Shown here piece after piece: positions 21,616 to 25,634 of a DNA stretch of 25,634 nucleotides. This DNA is from a virus. The notes under the pieces are model-generated. The model made no database searches. It was not told the origin of the DNA and saw only the letters and a program-made list of their open reading frames with translations. Position 1 is the stretch's first letter. Each line of letters starts with the position of its first letter. The DNA is taken from positions 1 through 25,634 of IMG/VR virus record IMGVR_UViG_3300027816_000378; one strand, 5' to 3'. The position numbers were made by a program, and so were the translations under genes.

Positions 21616-23924
21616 TACTTACTCGCCGCCTTTTCTAGTATCTTCTCATCTGAGAACATCTTCTTAATAGTCTCAGCAATTTTCTTAGCGTTGTCACCAA
21701 GTACATTTATAACTACTCCGCCATAGTTGTGGGTAACCCCGCCAGAGCTTAGGGCGCTTGTCAGCATACCCATACCGCCCGCAGCGCTAGCGCCTTGATT
21801 AATAAAAGACTTAAGATCTTTTACTTGAGTTGCGTACTGTGGATCTTTAAGAAGTTTATTAACTTCAGCTAGTGTCTTAGCATCAAGAGATGCAGGATCA
21901 ACACCAAAGAATGTAGCAACATCTTCAGCGCTTGTGGTTCCTCCACCACCTTTGCCCGTACCCCACTTAGACGCGTAAACCGCATCCATAATTCTAGATT
22001 TATCTTTTCCGCTGACGATAGCATTAACGATCTTGTCGTAGCCTCGTTCTTTTGCTTTTTCAGTCAGCGTTAATACAGTTGCTTCTAGACCTTGATTCCA
22101 GCTGGTGTAGTGCCGTACTCCGTGAGATCTTCCAGGTCCTGCATCCATAAGACTTGAGCCAGGTAGAATGCGAGTAGTGTTAAGTGGGTTGTAGCCAGCA
22201 GAGTTATTCCAGTGCCCACCTTCTTGATCCATCCATGATGTAACAGCAGCCATATTAGCGTCTGTTGGCGATCCACCTAGCTTTGTGATTAAAGCTCTAG
22301 CCCAATCTTGTTTACTTAAATTTGGACCTGTATCTTTTACGCTTCCACCATGGTGCCTAAATGGATTTTTGTTATCCATATTAGGAATGATTGTTCCATC
22401 GGTTTTCGGAATAAATAATTCTGGGCCTTCTTCACCAACAACATAGGGAACCTTATCGCTTACTCCACCACCAGTAGCTTTTCCTTTAATGCCTAATAGC
22501 ATCGTTAAGATTTTGGTTAGGAAATCGTTTCCAGATCCCATTAGCGTGGTCACAAAAGCATTTCCGCGAGTAGCCAACTGTAGAACACCTGTAAATCGAT
22601 CAAGCATGTTCATGAACTGACCAAGCATCGTCAAGCTTTGAGCCGCTTGTTCATAGCCAATAGCTCCAGCGTTTGCCACTTGACCAAGTCCTTGAGCGGC
22701 AGCGGCATTTCTCTTGCTGAACGCACTAACAGCAGCAGTAGTTCCACCAAACTCTTGAATGTTTTCTTTAGTAATAGCTCCGCCACCAGTCTTTGCTTTA
22801 AACAAAAGACCGTTAGCAACTAACTGTTTTGCCATAGGATCGTTGCCAAAATACATATCAAGCATGGAGTCCATAGAGTTACCAGGCTGTAAGCCGATAA
22901 GGACTTCGCGCTCAGACGGCTTTCTATCTGAGCCGTAAGCTCGTGCGTAGTCGCGGCAAATCTTTTTCCAGAGGTCGTCAATGATCTGATCAGGTGGCTT
23001 TAGGTTGCCCTGCTCATCACGAAGACGAATACCAATTCCGCGAAGCATGTTTACATTGCGTCCCTGTTGCATTGCGCCAAAGGCTCGCATTGATCCTTCG
23101 GCACCGATGCCGGGAAGAAGGTTGGATACTTGAGCAACGCCCATACCGACGCTACCAAATTGACCACCAGCTTGAGTGATGTTAGGCCCAGTGATGCCGT
23201 AGCTTTGAGCGGCGACCAAAGATCGCATCGCATCCATCTTGTCAAGAACCGTGCCTTCATAAGACATTCGTTCTTGTAATTGACGCATACGTTCAAAGTC
23301 GTATGTTCCACCAATCATTGGGTTCTCCATGAGAACCTCTTTGCCAGATGTAAGTCTTCTACCGCTAGGACCAGCAGAGTTAAAGAACGCGGCGCGTTGC
23401 ATGAGAAGTTGAGCCTCTACTGCATCAGACGCAGAGAACAAAGCTCCGCTTGCTGCGCCGGCAAATAGAGCGCCCGCAGCAGGGTTTTCTTTTATAAAGT
23501 CTGTGAGGTTAGTGCCACCTGTAAATCTGCCACCGCCACCACCGCCTGTAGTGGAAATATCAGGAGTATATGCAACTACTGTCCCACCTCGACTGTATGG
23601 GACCATGCCACCGCCACCGCCAGTAAGAGCAGGTGGTTGAGCGCCTCCGCCTCCACCTCCACCTATTGCGGCTTGACCTGCTGGTGGAGTAAATTCTGGA
23701 TCCGGTGCAACTTGATTTGAGCTTCCACCAATTCCACCACCGCCACCGCCCATCTTGATGCTAGACATAGCATCTCTAAAGCGTTGGGCAGATGTGGTGG
23801 CGTCTTGAAGCTCTTGCTTAAAAAGTCTAAATTCTTGACGAGCATCAACTATGCCGTTTTTGAGGTCAACAATAAAAGACGCTCGGGTTGATCCACCTAG
23901 CCCCAAACGATCTTTGCTATCCAT
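21615..23924 (-). CDS. Tape measure protein with muramidase-like domain
   Basis: A 769-residue protein that should set tail length. N-terminal charged helix (12-55), then Gly-rich repeats (59-135), helical and Ala-rich regions (140-480), and VVGEEGPELFIPKTDGTIIP (495-514), a motif common near the end of phage tape measures. Residues 537-656 carry a lysozyme-like domain: WMDQEGG with Glu568 as candidate acid, NPLNTT (579-584) and GVRHYTSWNQGLEATVLTL (602-620). It would open peptidoglycan during DNA entry. The chain is short for a phage tape measure, so the tail is probably short. The start overlaps a TGA stop of the frameshift extension by one base. Confidence 0.88.
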   Translation of the reverse strand: MDSKDRLGLGGSTRASFIVDLKNGIVDARQEFRLFKQELQDATTSAQRFRDAMSSIKMGGGGGGIGGSSNQVAPDPEFTPPAGQAAIGGGGGGGAQPPALTGGGGGMVPYSRGGTVVAYTPDISTTGGGGGGRFTGGTNLTDFIKENPAAGALFAGAASGALFSASDAVEAQLLMQRAAFFNSAGPSGRRLTSGKEVLMENPMIGGTYDFERMRQLQERMSYEGTVLDKMDAMRSLVAAQSYGITGPNITQAGGQFGSVGMGVAQVSNLLPGIGAEGSMRAFGAMQQGRNVNMLRGIGIRLRDEQGNLKPPDQIIDDLWKKICRDYARAYGSDRKPSEREVLIGLQPGNSMDSMLDMYFGNDPMAKQLVANGLLFKAKTGGGAITKENIQEFGGTTAAVSAFSKRNAAAAQGLGQVANAGAIGYEQAAQSLTMLGQFMNMLDRFTGVLQLATRGNAFVTTLMGSGNDFLTKILTMLLGIKGKATGGGVSDKVPYVVGEEGPELFIPKTDGTIIPNMDNKNPFRHHGGSVKDTGPNLSKQDWARALITKLGGSPTDANMAAVTSWMDQEGGHWNNSAGYNPLNTTRILPGSSLMDAGPGRSHGVRHYTSWNQGLEATVLTLTEKAKERGYDKIVNAIVSGKDKSRIMDAVYASKWGTGKGGGGTTSAEDVATFFGVDPASLDAKTLAEVNKLLKDPQYATQVKDLKSFINQGASAAGGMGMLTSALSSGGVTHNYGGVVINVLGDNAKKIAETIKKMFSDEKILEKAASK

Positions 23925-24097
23925 CAGCTAATTCCTCTTCTGCTATAACGTTGCGCTCGGTCTAACCAGTTGAGGCGCTCTCTATAAGAAAGCTTCCTAA
24001 TCTCCGATAGCGTCCATCCGCTAAAGGTTCTAGTTAGAACTTCGTATTGGTTAAGAAGATGTTCGTAGTCTTGCTTGCTATAAGCGAAACAAGTCGG
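23924..24097 (-). CDS. Frameshift extension of the tail assembly chaperone
   Basis: In the +1 frame relative to the chaperone gene, an open frame runs from 24097 to a TGA at 23926-23924. It has no ATG, GTG or TTG anywhere. It encodes a coherent, charged helical peptide, including YEHLLNQYEVLTRTFSGW and LSEIRKLSYRERLNWLDRA, with no stop codon. This fills an otherwise empty 153-base gap, and the TGA overlaps the tape measure ATG (TGATG). The only site where the chaperone's tRNA could re-pair cleanly is TTT-C at 24089-24086. A slip there would give a 314-residue product with 53 new residues. Frameshifted chaperones upstream of the tape measure are known in most tailed phages (lambda G/GT, P2 E/E'). 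Confidence 0.8.
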   Translation of the reverse strand, partial: PTCFAYSKQDYEHLLNQYEVLTRTFSGWTLSEIRKLSYRERLNWLDRAQRYSRRGIS

Positions 24098-24869
24098 TCA
24101 AACTTAACGGTAGAGGAATATCCTCACCGCATGCCTGACAAGTCTTCTTCACCTCCCCAAGGCGTGGGCCTGGGTTACGGTTCAGGATCTCATCAATAAT
24201 CTTGTTTCGATCTGCCATACCAAGTGATAAAGCAGTTCGAGCGCCTACTGATGGAGCCCCGTTAATAGATGTAATGCAACCAGAAAGAAGAATGGTGTTT
24301 ACCTCAGCGGCTGTCTTATCAATATTGTCCATAAGTTTCTTTTGAACAATACCGTTAGGTAGCGCTACGGTTACGGTGCCCTTCTTTGTTTCTACAACCC
24401 AGTTTCGGTCATTGACCGCATCCTTTAGTTCCTTTGATGGAACATCAGTTAGCAGGTCAATTACTACCTGTTGTTGCTGGCTGCAATTACCGCATCTAAC
24501 TGTCACATTCAGCTCACTGCCAAATGTAATAGTCCTGATGCCTATGAGAATTGCATCTCTGTCGCCGGATAGTAGCTGGTCTAGGTGATCCCGAGTTACC
24601 TCTTCGTTTCCAATTTTAACTAAACCGCGTTCCAGTAAAGCGTTGAGCGCTTTAGCTGTTGACCCGGTTCTTGAAACAATCTCCTCGTCCTCTCCGTTTA
24701 GTTCTCTAACTTCAGCGGTGCGAACAACACCGCTTGGGGTTAGGTAACCACCCGGTAAAGTTACTTCGGAGTCGGATGGAGCCCGAGTTGTTACTTCTGC
24801 CTCGGGCTCCTCCAGAGCCTTCTTTGCGTATTGATTAACTAGTTCCGCATCAGTAATGATTTCAGTCAC
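24078..24869 (-). CDS. Tail/baseplate assembly chaperone, T4 gp26-type
   Basis: A 263-residue protein made before the tape measure. Segments VTLPGGYLTPSGVVRTAEVR (36-55), ELNGEDEEIV and DHLDQLLSGDRDAILIGIRT (94-113), plus Cys126-x2-Cys129 (VRCGNCSQQ), fit the T4-type baseplate/hub assembly family gp26/gp51. A second pair, Cys244-x2-Cys247 (KTCQACGED), lies near the end. The four cysteines could bind one zinc. It should bind the tape measure and help tube initiation, acting off the virion. Start is GTG, nine bases after GGGAG. A second, longer product is likely from a frameshift near its last codons. Confidence 0.8.
   Translation of the reverse strand: MTEIITDAELVNQYAKKALEEPEAEVTTRAPSDSEVTLPGGYLTPSGVVRTAEVRELNGEDEEIVSRTGSTAKALNALLERGLVKIGNEEVTRDHLDQLLSGDRDAILIGIRTITFGSELNVTVRCGNCSQQQQVVIDLLTDVPSKELKDAVNDRNWVVETKKGTVTVALPNGIVQKKLMDNIDKTAAEVNTILLSGCITSINGAPSVGARTALSLGMADRNKIIDEILNRNPGPRLGEVKKTCQACGEDIPLPLSLTDLFRL
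24086..24089 (-). promoter_or_regulatory. Candidate +1 frameshift site (TTT-C)
   Basis: Read on the minus strand as TTG TTT CGC TTA TAG. tRNA-Phe reads both TTT and TTC, so a +1 shift keeps pairing. The other codons between the +1-frame TGA and the zero-frame TAG do not re-pair by +1 or -2. No stem-loop of the usual size is seen within ten bases downstream. Confidence 0.5.
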
Positions 24870-24911
24870 GGTTTATTACTCCCTATTGTTTGGTTATTAC
24901 GCTTGTACTAC

Positions 24912-25556
24912 TTATCCCTTTGCTCCACCTTCGACTGGTGTAAAGCCTGTATCAGTAAAGAATACTGACAAACCTTCGTGCACCAAGCTCATGGATTCAA
25001 ACAAGATTGCTCCATCGTTAGCATTTAGATCGGTGTAGTTTAATCCACTGATCCAAGCGTTGTGTACTTTGAAGCCCATGCGAGGGACATTTGCATCTGT
25101 AGGTCCAGCGTTTGGATGATCCATAACCCAGATCTTTAGATTGACGCGGAAGGTTTTCTTTTCGGCTAAGCCTACTTTTAGACCATCACCAGCAGCCGCA
25201 GCAAACAAACCACGCATCCATGTGATTGCTTGGTCGTTTCCGTATAGGACGCCGCGTTGCATTGTGATTGGGCTGAAAGTGGTCATACCAGGTACTTGAT
25301 GTACGGTGGTGTTGTAGCCGCCTTCACGGTATTGAATTGATTGAGTGGTGATGTTAAGACCACTGATATTTGTAAAGCCTCCTGCCCAGCCTACTGACTT
25401 ACCAGAAGTGCTAGCTGCCGCATCTGATGACTTAATACGATCATCAAATACAGTTTCTCCGTTACGGCCAACTACTTCGAATTCAACATAGAATCGAAAC
25501 GAGCGTAACGGATCTGTCGCTAGGGTAGAGAAGCGATTGATTGTTGTGTTTGGCAT
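24912..25556 (-). CDS. Tail tube protein, gp19-type
   Basis: A 214-residue tail tube subunit. Typical blocks: DPLRSFRFYVEFE (15-27), FTNISGLNITTQSIQYREGG (61-80), the Gly-Pro bend VPGMTTFSPITMQRGVL (88-104), MRGLFAA, and NAWISGLNYTDLNANDGAIL (166-185) with LVHEGLSVFF. This is the T4 gp19/phage T4-like tube family, which stacks hexamers inside the contractile sheath. Start is ATG, 10 bases after AAGGAGAT. It follows the sheath end by 15 bases, the normal order sheath-tube. Downstream is a 42-base gap without notable structure, then the chaperone. Confidence 0.94.
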   Translation of the reverse strand: MPNTTINRFSTLATDPLRSFRFYVEFEVVGRNGETVFDDRIKSSDAAASTSGKSVGWAGGFTNISGLNITTQSIQYREGGYNTTVHQVPGMTTFSPITMQRGVLYGNDQAITWMRGLFAAAAGDGLKVGLAEKKTFRVNLKIWVMDHPNAGPTDANVPRMGFKVHNAWISGLNYTDLNANDGAILFESMSLVHEGLSVFFTDTGFTPVEGGAKG

Positions 25557-25571
25557 GTGTGATTATCTCCT

Positions 25572-25634
25572 TTACGCCACAGTAACGGTGGTTCCACCGT
25601 CAAATTGACCGATCTTGATAACAACAAATTCAGC
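25572..25634 (-). CDS. C-terminal end of a tail sheath-like protein (partial)
   Basis: Only the last 20 codons and stop are in the window. They read AEFVVIKIGQFDGGTTVTVA, which resembles the extreme C-terminus of phage tail sheath proteins (AEFIVL-I-Q--GG---). The gene lies directly before the gp19-type tube, the normal position for the sheath. With so few residues, the call rests as much on location as on sequence; another tube-like protein is the alternative. Confidence 0.6.
   Translation of the reverse strand, partial: AEFVVIKIGQFDGGTTVTVA

Noticed and set aside
22994-23468. Plus-strand frames within the tape measure gene
   Set aside because: They are shadows of a codon-biased gene on the opposite strand, without ribosome sites or recognisable motifs.
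24030-24050. GTTCT/AGAAC inverted repeat downstream of the frameshift site as a stimulatory stem
   Set aside because: It is about 48 bases from the slip codon with only five pairs, too far and too weak for a typical stimulator.

Overview
This window is a piece of a tailed, contractile-tail (myovirus-type) bacteriophage genome. Every gene I can support lies on the minus strand, so the biological reading order runs from high to low coordinates. Genes are packed almost without gaps: most neighbours overlap by 1 to 11 bases through ATGA, GTGA, TAATG or TGATG junctions. No gene-free stretch exceeds about 75 bases once two coding segments under 60 codons are added (a ribbon-helix-helix gene at 5827-5985 and a start-less reading frame at 23924-24097). 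I see no tRNA, rRNA, CRISPR array, insertion sequence, integrase or repressor-integrase module.

Region 1, tail and baseplate (25634 down to 13550). It opens with the last 20 codons of what is probably the tail sheath. A gp19-type tail tube and a gp26-type tail/baseplate assembly chaperone follow; the chaperone seems to be extended by a +1 ribosomal frameshift. Next come a tape measure protein with an embedded muramidase-like domain, an Afp7-like tube/hub adaptor, a LysM protein, a gpD/gp27-type hub, a gp5-type OB-fold spike carrying an inserted jelly-roll, gp25, a gpJ/gp6-type wedge protein, and a long gpI-type protein whose C-terminal half looks like duplicated carbohydrate-binding modules. 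The order is that of a simple P2/T4-like contractile baseplate.

Region 2, junction (13537 to 13224). A small multi-span membrane protein and a 38-base gap separate the tail genes from the replication genes. The gap holds a very strong Shine-Dalgarno sequence inside a short hairpin.

Region 3, replication and recombination (13223 down to 5). In order: an acidic-tract protein, a winged-helix replication protein with iteron-like repeats inside its gene, a DnaC-like helicase loader, a SWIM zinc-finger protein, an unknown protein, a DnaB-type helicase, a CHC2/TOPRIM primase, a dNMP kinase, an SNF2-type helicase, a ribbon-helix-helix protein, a coiled-coil protein, a MerR-like HTH protein, a probable single-strand-binding protein, a family A DNA polymerase with proofreading, two unknown proteins, a RecA-like recombinase and a PDDEXK Holliday-junction-resolvase-like nuclease. 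Together these form a nearly self-sufficient replisome plus a recombination set.

Host. The sequence does not identify it. Strong GGAGG Shine-Dalgarno sites, GTG/TTG starts, the tape-measure muramidase and the tail-protein modules would fit a phage of an actinobacterium with moderate GC, for example a freshwater lineage, but this is a low-confidence inference. Protein names rest on motifs and gene order read by eye; no database search was run.
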